From the NCBI GenBank assembly GCA_002299965.1, contig DBOM01000080.1, positions 1 through 31,807 on the forward strand: a stretch of DNA of 31,807 nt. Reading direction: 5' to 3'. Source of the DNA: Caldiserica bacterium UBA646 (GTDB taxonomy: Bacteria > Caldisericota > Caldisericia > Caldisericales > Caldisericaceae). Below the pieces are notes generated by a model. It searched no databases. It was given only the letters and a program-made list of their open reading frames with translations, and was not told where the DNA came from. Positions within the stretch are counted from its first letter, which is position 1. Each line of letters begins with the position of its first letter. The position numbers and the translations under genes are program-made. This document shows, piece after piece, positions 17,116-25,208 of this stretch.

Positions 17116-17925
17116 CTATTCCCCCCATCCAAATTTCTTGTTCAATACATCAAAAAAGTTTTTCTTTTTCAAGTGCACAACACACAGCTCTCGATCAGCT
17201 TTTTCAAAGGTTACTCTGTCAAACATCTTTAGTTTGAGAACTTCTTCGCCATCCCTCTGAAAAGAAATGGGTTCTTTTGAAAGAATTCTCAAAGAAAGAT
17301 GGTCCTCTCCAGAAAAAATAACAGGCCTTGCTGAAAGCTTATGTGGAGCAATAAACACAAGTTCATACACTGAAGCAGATGGGGTAATGATAGGAGCCCC
17401 AAGAGAAAGGGCGTAAGCAGTAGAACCTGTAGGCGTTGCAATGACAATTCCATCACTTCTAAACTTTCCAGCTCGCATCCCATTAACAAAAATTTCGGCG
17501 AACATCATTCTTTCTCGAATAGACCGCACTAAAACAAAATCATTAACAGCAAAAAATGTGTCTTCTTTTCCTCCCTCACCAAGCCTTAATCCCTTAAGAA
17601 TGGCTCTTTTCTCAATGAAAAAATCACCTTTTAATAATTCTTCAGCAGCATTAAAAACATCTCTTGCCTCAACATCCGTAAGAAAACCAAGATTCCCCAA
17701 ATTTATGCCGAGTACAGGCACACCCATTTCTACACCCAAATGTGAAGCCTTCAAAAAAGTACCATCTCCACCAAGGCTTATAATAACAGTGTCTTTGTCG
17801 GGCTTAGCACTCTTCAACTCTTCGTTGAGAAATACTTTTATGTTTCTTTTTCTAAAAAAATTAGCAAGTTCTTCAGCTGTTTCCTTAATTTCTACTCCAT
17901 CAAGGTAAAAAATTCCTATTTTCAT
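17116..17925 (-). CDS. nadK: NAD kinase
   Basis: A 269-residue NAD kinase making NADP from NAD and ATP or polyphosphate. The diagnostic GGDGT lies in ISLGGDGTFLKAS, followed by GINLGNLGFLT and the substrate-binding TPTGSTAYALSLGAPI. Start chosen at the ATG for MKIGIFYLDG, which overlaps the tlyA stop as ATGA and follows AAAGGA; a start six codons upstream lies inside tlyA with no better site. Neighbours nadK-recN after tlyA and dxs are a frequent arrangement in Gram-positive-like genomes. Confidence 0.95.
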   Translation of the reverse strand: MKIGIFYLDGVEIKETAEELANFFRKRNIKVFLNEELKSAKPDKDTVIISLGGDGTFLKASHLGVEMGVPVLGINLGNLGFLTDVEARDVFNAAEELLKGDFFIEKRAILKGLRLGEGGKEDTFFAVNDFVLVRSIRERMMFAEIFVNGMRAGKFRSDGIVIATPTGSTAYALSLGAPIITPSASVYELVFIAPHKLSARPVIFSGEDHLSLRILSKEPISFQRDGEEVLKLKMFDRVTFEKADRELCVVHLKKKNFFDVLNKKFGWGE

Positions 17926-18716
17926 CTCGCCGTCCTTTCCCATACTTCATCTATTATTTTATAAATATGGTGAAAATTCACAAGCTTTCCTTGTTTTTTT
18001 ATTAGAAAAAAAAATTCAATATTTCCCTTTCCCCCTTTTACAGGAGAGTATGTAGCATTTGTAACACAAAGCCCTATCCGTGAAATATCGTCAATAAGAT
18101 TAAATAATATTTCCTTGTGTATCTCCTTATCCTTGACAATGCCTTTTTTCAGATATTCCCTCTTTCCTTCAAACTGAGGTTTGATCAGTGAAATGATGCT
18201 TGATTCCTCCTTCATCAAAGGAATAAGAGCAGGAAGAATCTTTACAATGGAAATAAATGATACATCCATAACAACCAAATCTAATTGTTCAGGAATTTCC
18301 TTTTGTGTCAAATATCTTGCATTAATTCTTTCTAAAAGAATTACACGCTTATCATTACGCAAAGAATAATCAAATTGTCCATAACCAACATCTATAGCAT
18401 ACACTCGCTTCACGCCACGCTTAAGCAAGCAATCAGTAAATCCCCCAGTTGAAGCTCCAATATCTCCGGCAGTCAAACCTTTTGGATCAATGCCAAATTG
18501 ATCAATTGCAAACTCTAATTTTAGCCCACCTCTGCTCACATATTTTTTTTCTTCTTTAAGAGTAATTTGATCTTCATCCTTTACAAAGGTACCTGCTTTT
18601 TGCACAAGTTGACCATTCAACAAAATTTTTCCTTCAATAATAAATCGCCTTGCCTCTGATCTACTTTTAAAGAAACCTTTTTCAACCAACACCTCATCGA
18701 TTCTTTTCTTTGGCAA
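17922..18716 (-). CDS. tlyA: TlyA-family rRNA methyltransferase (S4 plus FtsJ domains)
   Basis: A protein of about 264 residues that, by family, 2'-O-methylates ribosomal RNA cytidines. An N-terminal S4 RNA-binding domain (KKRIDEVLVEKGF, SRSEARRFI, VLL-like turn) is followed by an FtsJ-type methyltransferase domain with SAM motif GDIGASTGGFTDCLL, then AIDVGYGQ, MDVSFISI and LIKPQFEG. No ATG or GTG lies near the expected N-terminus; the best start is the TTG at 18714-18716, six bases after GGAG, overlapping dxs by 23 bases. An in-frame GTG at 18749 would add 11 unusual residues. Some members are called haemolysins; that role is not supported here. Confidence 0.88.
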   Translation of the reverse strand: MPKKRIDEVLVEKGFFKSRSEARRFIIEGKILLNGQLVQKAGTFVKDEDQITLKEEKKYVSRGGLKLEFAIDQFGIDPKGLTAGDIGASTGGFTDCLLKRGVKRVYAIDVGYGQFDYSLRNDKRVILLERINARYLTQKEIPEQLDLVVMDVSFISIVKILPALIPLMKEESSIISLIKPQFEGKREYLKKGIVKDKEIHKEILFNLIDDISRIGLCVTNATYSPVKGGKGNIEFFFLIKKQGKLVNFHHIYKIIDEVWERTAR

Positions 18717-20526
18717 ATTTTTCTCCAACCTTAATGATATGTTCTGCACTCAAACCATATTTGTTCATAAGAAACCTTCGTTCACCTTGCTCGGGAAAGA
18801 AATCTTCTATTCCCACTATACGCACTTCTATCCCTTCTTTAGAAAGAAGTTCGCTTATTGCAGAACCAAAACCACCTTTTACAGAGTTATCCTCAATGGT
18901 AATTACCTTTCTTGATTTTTTAGCTTCCGACAAAATAAGTTTCTCATCCACCGGTTTCGCAAAACGAGCATTAATAAGTCCCGTAGAAATACCCATTTTT
19001 TCTAATGCCTCTCGTGCACGAAGTGCCTCATAAAACATTGTGCCGATAGACACAATAAGAAGGTCCTCTCCTTTGTAAATAAGCTCTCCTTTGCCCAATT
19101 TAATAGGTTTCACCGGCAATAATGCCTTGGGGGCATAATCTTTAGGATATCTGATAGAAGAAGGGCAATTTAATTGCAAAGAAAAATGCAACATTGCCTT
19201 TAACTCTTCTCCATCACGCGGTGCCATTACAACAAAATTCGGAATGATGCGCATATAAGAAAGATCAAAAACACCCTGGTGAGTAGGTCCGTCAGAAGAT
19301 ACAATTCCTGCTCTATCCAGGGCAAATACAACAGGTAAATTCAAAATTCCAACGTCATGCACTAATTGATCATAAGCACGCTGCAAAAACGTCGAATAAA
19401 TGGCAACAACAGGTTTCAATCCTTCTTTTGCCATCCCGGCAGCAGCAGTCACCGCACACTGCTCTGCAATACCTACATCTATAAATCTCTCAGGAAATAA
19501 ATCTTTTGTTAAATTTGTTTTAGTCCCATCCGACATAGCGGCAGTAATAGCAAATATCCTTTTATCCTTTTTACTCTCTTTGACAAGTGCTTTTCCAAAT
19601 AATTCTGAAAATGTCTTTTGAGAAGTTATATTCTTGCGAATTCCCGTTTTTATCTCAAACGGAGGAGCGCTATGAAACTTTGTCGGATTATCTTCGGCAT
19701 AACTGTATCCTTTACCTTTTTTTGTAACTACATGTACAACAATAGGGTATGGAATATTCTTTGTTCCTTCAAATGTTTCAACAAGTTTTTGCACATCATG
19801 CCCATCAACAGGACCAAGATAAGTAAAACCTAGTTCTTCAAAAAAAACAGTAGGTAAAAATAGATCTTTTATAGATAGTTTAACTTTTCTTCCCAATGAG
19901 GTTCTAGGCAACTTCATCTTAAGAGATTGATAAAAAGATGAGGAACGCATCCGAGACAAATATTCCGAAAGCGCCCCAACATTTTTAGATATAGACATTT
20001 CATTATCATTTAACACAACGATTACCTTTTTCCCTCTTCTTCCAAGATTATTCAATCCCTCATACGCTTCGCCTGATGTGAGAGCACCATCGCCAATAAG
20101 AGAGACGATTTCATAGTCTTCTTTTTTAAATTCTCTCGCTATGACAAAACCAAGCGCAAGCGGTAGAGATGTAGAGGAATGTCCAGCTATAAACGTATCA
20201 AATAAACTTTCTTCCGGATTTGTATAGCCGCTTATCCCGTTATACTGCCTTAACGTAGAAAATTGATCTTTTCTCCCTGTAATGATTTTATGCGTGTATG
20301 ACTGATGACTTACATCGAAAATCAATTTATCTTTTGAAAAATCAAATACCTTATAAAGAGCAAGTGTAAGTTCTACCGTGCCGAGATTAGAGGAAAGATG
20401 CCCCCCTGTACGGGAAACCACCTTTAAAATAAGCTCTCTTATCTCGCCAGAAAGTATATCCAGTTCCTTGTAAGAAAGCCTTTGAATATCATCTGGTAAA
20501 TTTATAGAATCAAGAATTTTACTCAC
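18694..20526 (-). CDS. dxs: 1-deoxy-D-xylulose-5-phosphate synthase
   Basis: A 610-residue thiamine-diphosphate enzyme joining pyruvate and glyceraldehyde 3-phosphate, the first step of the MEP isoprenoid pathway and a source of thiamine precursor. Motifs include GHSSTSLPLALG, the ThDP-binding GDGALTSGEAYEGLNNLG with NDNEMSIS, and in the transketolase half DRAGIVSSDGPTHQG. The GTG start shares one base with the ispA stop (TAGTG), and the N-terminus aligns with the usual DXS start. Adjacent ispA uses the downstream isoprenoid products. Confidence 0.96.
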   Translation of the reverse strand: MSKILDSINLPDDIQRLSYKELDILSGEIRELILKVVSRTGGHLSSNLGTVELTLALYKVFDFSKDKLIFDVSHQSYTHKIITGRKDQFSTLRQYNGISGYTNPEESLFDTFIAGHSSTSLPLALGFVIAREFKKEDYEIVSLIGDGALTSGEAYEGLNNLGRRGKKVIVVLNDNEMSISKNVGALSEYLSRMRSSSFYQSLKMKLPRTSLGRKVKLSIKDLFLPTVFFEELGFTYLGPVDGHDVQKLVETFEGTKNIPYPIVVHVVTKKGKGYSYAEDNPTKFHSAPPFEIKTGIRKNITSQKTFSELFGKALVKESKKDKRIFAITAAMSDGTKTNLTKDLFPERFIDVGIAEQCAVTAAAGMAKEGLKPVVAIYSTFLQRAYDQLVHDVGILNLPVVFALDRAGIVSSDGPTHQGVFDLSYMRIIPNFVVMAPRDGEELKAMLHFSLQLNCPSSIRYPKDYAPKALLPVKPIKLGKGELIYKGEDLLIVSIGTMFYEALRAREALEKMGISTGLINARFAKPVDEKLILSEAKKSRKVITIEDNSVKGGFGSAISELLSKEGIEVRIVGIEDFFPEQGERRFLMNKYGLSAEHIIKVGEKFAKEKNR

Positions 20527-21416
20527 TATTTAATTCTCTGAAGAGTATATTCAGCGATATCTGTTAAAATTTTATATTTCTCTCCAAAGGGCGCAAGAAA
20601 ACCAATGCCCTTTTGCACACATTCATTTGCCATTTTTTTAGCTTCCTCCACACCATATAACGCAACAAACGTTGCTCTTCTGTTTTTCTTATCCTGTCCT
20701 GTATCCTTTCCAAGCACCTCAGGCGAAGAGATTGCATCCAAGACATCGTCTATGATTTGATAACTCACTCCAAATTCTAAGCTGAAATCGGTAAGAGCCT
20801 TAAGCTCTTCCTCACCTACCTCGCCAAGAATACCTGCTGTCCTTAATGCAAGTGAAATAAGAGAAGCTGTTTTCTTCTCCTCAATATAAAGTATTGTCTC
20901 TTTATCAATGCTGCCCATATTACTTGACACTATATCCATCACCTGACCACCTACTAATCCTCGTATACCCGTTGCAACTCCAAATTCATGTATAACTGCC
21001 AAAAGAGCGCTTTCTCTAAATTTTTCCAGGTGTAATCGGTTAGAAATAATCTCAAAAGCAAACGACAGAAGTGCATCCCCAGCAAGAAGCGCCATATCAC
21101 TACCATACACTTTGTGAGCAGTTGCTCTACCTCTACGCAAGTCGCTATTATCTACAATAGGAAGGTCATCGTGAATCAATGAATATGTATGCACCATTTC
21201 AATAGCACATGCAAAAGGAATAATAGGCTCTTCTTTACCCTTGATAGCATTATAAGTGGAAAGCATAAGAATAGGCCTCAATCTTTTTCCGCCTGGTGTT
21301 AAGCTATAAGACACTGCTGCATATAAAACAGAGCTGCCTTTCAGCGGTCCAACCATAGCAGTAATCGCTGAATCAACAAGTTCTCTTTTTTCTTTAAGAT
21401 ACTTTTCTAAATTCAT
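20526..21416 (-). CDS. ispA: Polyprenyl (farnesyl/geranylgeranyl) diphosphate synthase
   Basis: A 296-residue trans-prenyltransferase building linear C15-C20 diphosphates from IPP and DMAPP. The first Asp-rich motif is LIHDDLPIVDNSDLRRG (D-D-x4-D form), the second is YQIIDDVLD, and GGKRLRP lies near the N-terminus. Length suits FPP or GGPP synthase; chain length cannot be fixed from this. A strong AGGAGG site precedes the ATG. It lies directly upstream of dxs, so precursor supply and elongation are co-expressed. Confidence 0.93.
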   Translation of the reverse strand: MNLEKYLKEKRELVDSAITAMVGPLKGSSVLYAAVSYSLTPGGKRLRPILMLSTYNAIKGKEEPIIPFACAIEMVHTYSLIHDDLPIVDNSDLRRGRATAHKVYGSDMALLAGDALLSFAFEIISNRLHLEKFRESALLAVIHEFGVATGIRGLVGGQVMDIVSSNMGSIDKETILYIEEKKTASLISLALRTAGILGEVGEEELKALTDFSLEFGVSYQIIDDVLDAISSPEVLGKDTGQDKKNRRATFVALYGVEEAKKMANECVQKGIGFLAPFGEKYKILTDIAEYTLQRIK

Positions 21417-21425
21417 AACATCCTC

Positions 21426-21701
21426 CTAATATATTTCAAACACCGAAAATTCTCCCAAAGGCTCAGAAAAATTATAATCCACATTCTTTACAAGAGAAAA
21501 TGAATTACCTTTTCTTAATACATCAAGAAATTTAACAAGGTTATTTTCTTCTCCCTCAGCCACTACTTGAACAGAACCATCATGCAGATTCTCAGCGTAT
21601 CCAACAAGATTTAGCATATTTGCATTTCTTTTGATAAAATATCGAAAACCAACTCCTTGCACAAAACCAGACACCCGCGCCTCAAGTCTCTTTGGACTCA
21701 T
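21426..21701 (-). CDS. acyP: Acylphosphatase
   Basis: A 91-residue acylphosphatase that hydrolyses carboxyl-phosphate bonds. Phosphate-binding QGVGFRYF carries catalytic R20, and catalytic N38 is in GYAENLHDGSVQV. Length is typical. It starts 20 bases inside nusB and ends ten bases before ispA. Acyl-phosphates made by the ptb/buk module in the same gene run are possible substrates, but this is only a positional suggestion. Confidence 0.92.
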   Translation of the reverse strand: MSPKRLEARVSGFVQGVGFRYFIKRNANMLNLVGYAENLHDGSVQVVAEGEENNLVKFLDVLRKGNSFSLVKNVDYNFSEPLGEFSVFEIY

Positions 21702-22095
21702 TCTTTCTGCCTCTTAATATCTCACGGAGTATACCATTGACAAAATTAGAAGATTTATCCGTGCCGTACTTTTTTGCAATCTCAACAGCTTCATATACAA
21801 CCACTCCGTCATCGATTCCATCAACATAATCTATCTCGAAAAGTGCAAGCCTTAAAATTTCTTTATCAGGCACAGATATCCTATCAAGCTCCCAATCTTT
21901 TAAATTATTTTCTATAATTTTATCAATCGCATCCATGTATTTAAGCACGCCGTTCACTAAGCGAAGAGAATACTCTAACACAACGGGTGGTTCATATTGA
22001 AACAAGGAAAGCACATCTGGAATACTACTCCCCCCTCTGTCAACGGCAAAAAGTACTTTAAAGGCTATCTCACGCGCTTTACTCCTGCTCTTCAT
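21682..22095 (-). CDS. nusB: Transcription antitermination factor NusB
   Basis: A 137-residue all-helical RNA-binding protein of the rRNA antitermination complex. Family landmarks are SRSKAREIAFKVLFAVD at the start and ILRLALFEIDY, AVEIAKKYGTDKSSNFVNGIL at the end. Start taken at the ATG inside the end of the Asp23-like gene (17-base overlap); an in-frame TTG five codons upstream is possible. The efp-asp23-nusB order is common in Firmicutes. Confidence 0.93.
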   Translation of the reverse strand: MKSRSKAREIAFKVLFAVDRGGSSIPDVLSLFQYEPPVVLEYSLRLVNGVLKYMDAIDKIIENNLKDWELDRISVPDKEILRLALFEIDYVDGIDDGVVVYEAVEIAKKYGTDKSSNFVNGILREILRGRKNESKET

Positions 22096-22414
22096 ACTTA
22101 ATATCTTCAATAAAAACGACTATCGTAGATAATTTATACGGAGTCATATTTTCAATCTGTGCTTTTACCTTATCTTGAATCTCCTTTCCCACTTTTCGTA
22201 AATCTGCTCCGTATGCTACAGTAATAAATATGTTTACCTTTATCTCCCCGTTTTCTATAACAAAGTCAATACCATGAGGATGCTTCTTGTCCCTATTGAA
22301 ATAGGGGATATATTCCTCCATACCTTTCCAGGAATCTAATACGCCATCCACACTCAGCGTAGCATTAAGAATAATAGTTTCAATCGCTTCCTCTGTAATA
22401 ATAATTTTGCTCAT
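22079..22414 (-). CDS. Asp23/Gls24 family protein
   Basis: A 111-residue protein of the Asp23/Gls24 envelope-stress family. The N-terminal ITEEAIETIILNATLSVDGV and the later VNIFITVAYGADLRKVGKEIQDKVKAQIENMT match the family. The function of the short members next to nusB and efp is not known; related larger proteins sit at the membrane in Gram-positive bacteria. Its ATG overlaps the efp stop as ATGA. Confidence 0.88.
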   Translation of the reverse strand: MSKIIITEEAIETIILNATLSVDGVLDSWKGMEEYIPYFNRDKKHPHGIDFVIENGEIKVNIFITVAYGADLRKVGKEIQDKVKAQIENMTPYKLSTIVVFIEDIKYEEQE

Positions 22415-22974
22415 TTGTTCACCCTTTCGAGATACTCACCTGTTCGAGTATCCACCTTTATTAAGTCCCCCTCATTAACAAATAAGGGAACATTTAATTT
22501 ATACCCCGACTCTAGAACAACTTGCCGCATTGCGGTAGTAGCCGTATCTCCTCTCACGCTAGGTTCAGCGTGAGTTACTTTAAGCTCAACAAATGTAGGA
22601 AGATCAACGGACACCGGTCTATCTTTATAAAATACTATCGTTAACTCCAAATTGTCTTTAAGAAAGTTTGCAGCATCACCCACGTTATCCGGGGAAATCG
22701 ATACCTGCTCATATGTTTCAAGGTCCATAAATACATAATTCTCCCCTTCCCTATAGAGATATTGCATTTTTTTCCTTTCAAGAAAAGCTTTTTTAAATTT
22801 TTCTTCTGGTCTAAATGTCTTCTCTGCAATGTTGCCCGTATCCAAATTCTTAATCTTTACTCGAACAAAAGGAGAACCTTTCCCTGGTTTTATATGCTGG
22901 AAAGAAATAACCACATAAATTCCTCCGTCCATCTCAAATGTTACTCCTGTTCTCAAATCATTTGCTGGAATCAC
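22411..22974 (-). CDS. efp: Translation elongation factor P
   Basis: EF-P helps ribosomes through polyproline stretches. The true start is most likely the GTG at 22972-22974, five bases after GGAGG, giving a 187-residue protein beginning (M)IPANDLRTGVTFE; the longer ATG reading adds 15 residues absent from other EF-P. The tip of domain I reads IKPGKGSPF with the modifiable lysine at K32. Domains II-III follow with THAEPSVRGDTATT and VPLFVNEGDLIKVDTRTGEYLERV. No lysine-modifying enzyme is encoded nearby. It is the first gene after a near-consensus promoter and overlaps the next gene by four bases. Confidence 0.95.
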   Translation of the reverse strand: MIPANDLRTGVTFEMDGGIYVVISFQHIKPGKGSPFVRVKIKNLDTGNIAEKTFRPEEKFKKAFLERKKMQYLYREGENYVFMDLETYEQVSISPDNVGDAANFLKDNLELTIVFYKDRPVSVDLPTFVELKVTHAEPSVRGDTATTAMRQVVLESGYKLNVPLFVNEGDLIKVDTRTGEYLERVNK

Positions 22975-23009
22975 ATAATCCTCCTCACAATCATTTAGTA
23001 TCTCTATAG

Positions 23010-23038
23010 ATAATAGCAAAAAAGTAGTATTTCGTCAA
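23010..23038 (-). promoter_or_regulatory. Strong sigma-70 promoter of the efp operon
   Basis: On the minus strand TTGACG (23033-23038), a 17-base spacer and TATTAT (23010-23015) with an extended TGC just before the -10 box. Predicted start is near 23003, giving a leader of about 30 bases before the efp GTG. It probably serves the whole run from efp to the ptb genes, since no terminator is visible between them. Confidence 0.8.
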
Positions 23039-23093
23039 CGAAAGAAAAAATTGGAAAAACAAACAACAGTCGATAAAAGCTCAAAAAAGACTT

Positions 23094-23735
23094 TCATCCA
23101 ACAGATTGTTCTTGATTATAATCTCTATTGTTTCGACCAAATAACTGTTCCACCCTATCAAATCTTCTTATTACGACAATTAAAACCGCTAAAAAGTAAA
23201 ACATTTTAATTACACTAGATGTATTTGGAGCGAATATGAATAAAAGGAAGCATATGTAGACAATGGCTTCCCCTATCTCCAGGAGAGAAAAACTGCCACC
23301 GCTCTTATTTTTTAGAAAACGAAGAAAATAGATAATTACAGCAGCAAAAAGCAATATCATAAGAAATTCTTTCGGTGCAAAAAATAGTGCAGCGCCTGCT
23401 GTGGTAGAAATTCCACTACCTCCATTGAAATGATAAAAAACCGGATAATCATGGCCCAAAATAACAGCTGCACCAATAATAAGAAGAATGGCACTTGAAG
23501 CACCAATCCTTCTTGCAAAAACAAGAGGGATAAAACCCTTTAAGCCATCTAAAATGCCAACTAAAACACCAAGCCTTTTATCGACATTGAGATAAACATT
23601 TGTTGCACCCGGATTGTGATCACCCAGCTTTCTTATATCAATGTTAAGCTTCAAAGAAGTAAATATTATAGCAAAGTTAACAGCACCAATTAAATAAGAA
23701 ACAAGGATAAAAGCAATATATAGACCGCTATTCAT
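23094..23735 (-). CDS. PlsY-like membrane protein with degenerate motifs
   Basis: A 213-residue multi-pass membrane protein related to PlsY, which acylates glycerol 3-phosphate with acyl-phosphate. The backbone is recognisable: SYLIGAVNF (13-21), GDHNPGATNV (38-47), GHDYPVFYHFNGG (94-106). The expected residues are altered. Usual GSGNxGxTNVxR is GDHNPGATNVYL (Ser and Arg lost), FKGGKG is FNGGSG, and the C-terminal H-x2-N-x-RL-x2-G-x-E is RRFDRVEQLFGRN. It may be a divergent paralogue with another substrate or no activity. Start taken at the ATG after GGAG; an in-frame TTG eight codons upstream is less likely. It has its own promoter and may read into efp. Confidence 0.7.
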   Translation of the reverse strand: MNSGLYIAFILVSYLIGAVNFAIIFTSLKLNIDIRKLGDHNPGATNVYLNVDKRLGVLVGILDGLKGFIPLVFARRIGASSAILLIIGAAVILGHDYPVFYHFNGGSGISTTAGAALFFAPKEFLMILLFAAVIIYFLRFLKNKSGGSFSLLEIGEAIVYICFLLFIFAPNTSSVIKMFYFLAVLIVVIRRFDRVEQLFGRNNRDYNQEQSVG

Positions 23736-23810
23736 TGCCTCTTCTCCAATATAAAACAAAAAACCATTTGTTTTATATGAGTTTTACGCATAAGCTTTAC
23801 CTCACTATTA

Positions 23811-23838
23811 ATTTTACTTCATAATCCTGCACTGTCAA
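23811..23838 (-). promoter_or_regulatory. Putative promoter of the PlsY-like gene
   Basis: On the minus strand a perfect TTGACA (23833-23838) is followed after 16 bases by TAAAAT (23811-23816). Predicted start is near 23804, with a leader of about 70 bases. It lies in the divergent spacer with the plus-strand membrane-protein gene. Confidence 0.65.
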
Positions 23839-23895
23839 ACCTCAACATTTCATATACGAAAAATATGTCAATTTCATAATTTCTTCACATTTGTT

Positions 23896-23909
23896 TATTA
23901 TAATAAGAT
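23896..23909 (+). repeat. 14-base repeat TATTATAATAAGAT, copy 1
   Basis: This sequence contains a perfect TATAAT and lies 25 bases before the 186-residue membrane-protein gene. An identical 14-mer occurs at 24516-24529, at the start of the adjacent response-regulator gene. It is either a shared -10 region or a regulator site; no convincing -35 box accompanies either copy. Confidence 0.5.
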
Positions 23910-23934
23910 CAATTAACAAATAGGAGGTTAATAA

Positions 23935-24495
23935 ATGAAAAAGAAAATTAGTATCGCTATTCTGATAGTTGTTGCAGTAGTGATGTTTGGAATTACAACC
24001 AATTTTAATTTGAATAGCGCTCTGGGTAGCGATACAACAAATATTGCATATGGAAATTCAACAAATGAATTAGTAAGCGGAATATATTCCGTAGATCAAG
24101 CTGACAATAGTGAAGAATTTAGCACAGTCGCCTATAAAAGTGGTGGACATGGGAGTGGAAACGGAAAAAATTTAGAAGAAATCAGAGAAGAAAAAAGACC
24201 TCTGTATATCTGGAGCTTTGTTTTCGCTCTTATTGGTTTCGCAGTACTTGAAATCCTCAAGTATAAAAAGAAATTGACAAAACTCTTTGTGATGATGAGT
24301 ATAGATGTATTCTTGCTTATTACGTTCTTGGTTTCTGGAGTAACAGGTGTTCTTCTTGTCTTTGAGAGAACCACCCTATCAACCGTTTTACACACAGAAT
24401 TTTCGTTACTATTAGTTGCAGGAGTTCTAGTACATCTAATTGACCATCTCAGTTTCTACAAGATATTGTTCAGGAAACGTAAGGTAAACAAATAA
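23935..24495 (+). CDS. Unrecognised membrane protein with conserved-looking histidines
   Basis: A 186-residue protein I do not assign to a family. An N-terminal hydrophobic segment (about 5-23) could be a signal anchor, followed by a polar stretch of about 60 residues with a small KSGGHGSGNGKN element, then three membrane segments (about 89-108, 117-143, 155-174) and a basic tail. Histidines H153, H167 and H171 sit in or next to the last segment (HTEF, HLIDHL), a pattern that could bind haem or a metal as in small cytochrome b-like proteins; this is inference. A strong AGGAGG site precedes the ATG. The OmpR-type regulator and kinase follow 32 bases later, so it may be their sensor partner or target. 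Confidence 0.75.
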   Translation: MKKKISIAILIVVAVVMFGITTNFNLNSALGSDTTNIAYGNSTNELVSGIYSVDQADNSEEFSTVAYKSGGHGSGNGKNLEEIREEKRPLYIWSFVFALIGFAVLEILKYKKKLTKLFVMMSIDVFLLITFLVSGVTGVLLVFERTTLSTVLHTEFSLLLVAGVLVHLIDHLSFYKILFRKRKVNK

Positions 24496-24515
24496 TTTTA
24501 TAATAGCAATCAAAA

Positions 24516-24529
24516 TATTATAATAAGAT
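24516..24529 (+). repeat. 14-base repeat TATTATAATAAGAT, copy 2
   Basis: Identical to the copy at 23896-23909. Here TATAAT (24519-24524) ends three bases before the first ATG and six before the second ATG of the response-regulator gene, the distance expected if the mRNA began at the start codon itself. Confidence 0.5.
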
Positions 24530-25208
24530 GATGAAAAAAATATTAATAGTAGATGACGAAAAGAACATAAGGGACCTTTTAAGTATCTATCTGCAAAAAG
24601 CAGGATTTGATACCGTGCAGGCAAAAAACGGGCAGGAAGCATTAGATCTCTTTGAGAAAGAAAAACCACACCTCATTATTTTAGATCTTATGCTTCCATA
24701 TGTGAATGGACTAGCAGTTGCCAAAAAAATCCGCAGGCATTCAAACATACCGATTCTTATGCTCACCGCTAAAGCAGAAGAAGATGATAGAGTAAGCGGA
24801 TTAGAATTAGGAGCGGATGATTACGTAGTGAAACCATTTAGCCCCAGAGAAGTTGTAGCAAGAGTAAAGAGCTTACTACGAAGAAGCTACGCGGACGAAC
24901 GAATAATAAAGATAAAAGACCTTGAGATACACCCAAAAAAGATGAAAGTAATAAAAAAAGGCACGGAAATTACATTAACTACAAAGGAATTCAAAATATT
25001 GACAATACTCGCAGAAAAACCTGGTATAGTATTCTCAAGAGAACAGATTATGGACAAAACTTATACGGAATACGATGAAGTGGTGTTCGATCGCACAATA
25101 GATGCTTACATTAAAAATATACGCAAAAAATTAAGCGACAATCCTAAACATCCAGAGTACATAGAATCTGTATACGGCGCAGGATACAAATTCAAGGGAG
25201 AAAAATAG
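24528..25208 (+). CDS. OmpR/PhoB-family response regulator
   Basis: A 226-residue two-component regulator. The receiver domain has DDE near residue 9, phospho-acceptor D53 in ILDLMLPYVNG and the VVKPF lysine. The C-terminal winged-helix domain shows LTTKEFKILTILAEKPGIVFSR, the FDRTIDAYIKNIRKKL recognition region and the YGAGYKF end. Two successive ATG codons (24528, 24531) have no Shine-Dalgarno sequence; a TATAAT sits immediately upstream, so the message may be leaderless or translated by coupling to the membrane-protein gene. The partner kinase follows with no gap. Confidence 0.95.
   Translation: MMKKILIVDDEKNIRDLLSIYLQKAGFDTVQAKNGQEALDLFEKEKPHLIILDLMLPYVNGLAVAKKIRRHSNIPILMLTAKAEEDDRVSGLELGADDYVVKPFSPREVVARVKSLLRRSYADERIIKIKDLEIHPKKMKVIKKGTEITLTTKEFKILTILAEKPGIVFSREQIMDKTYTEYDEVVFDRTIDAYIKNIRKKLSDNPKHPEYIESVYGAGYKFKGEK

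Noticed and set aside
22975..23019. Upstream ATG start for efp adding 15 residues
   Set aside because: The GTG at 22974 has an ideal GGAGG spacing and gives the normal EF-P N-terminus. The ATG version adds unmatched residues and lies upstream of the ribosome site.
23041..23093. Terminator after the PlsY-like gene
   Set aside because: T-runs are present on the minus strand, but only a four-base AGTC/GACT stem could be found.
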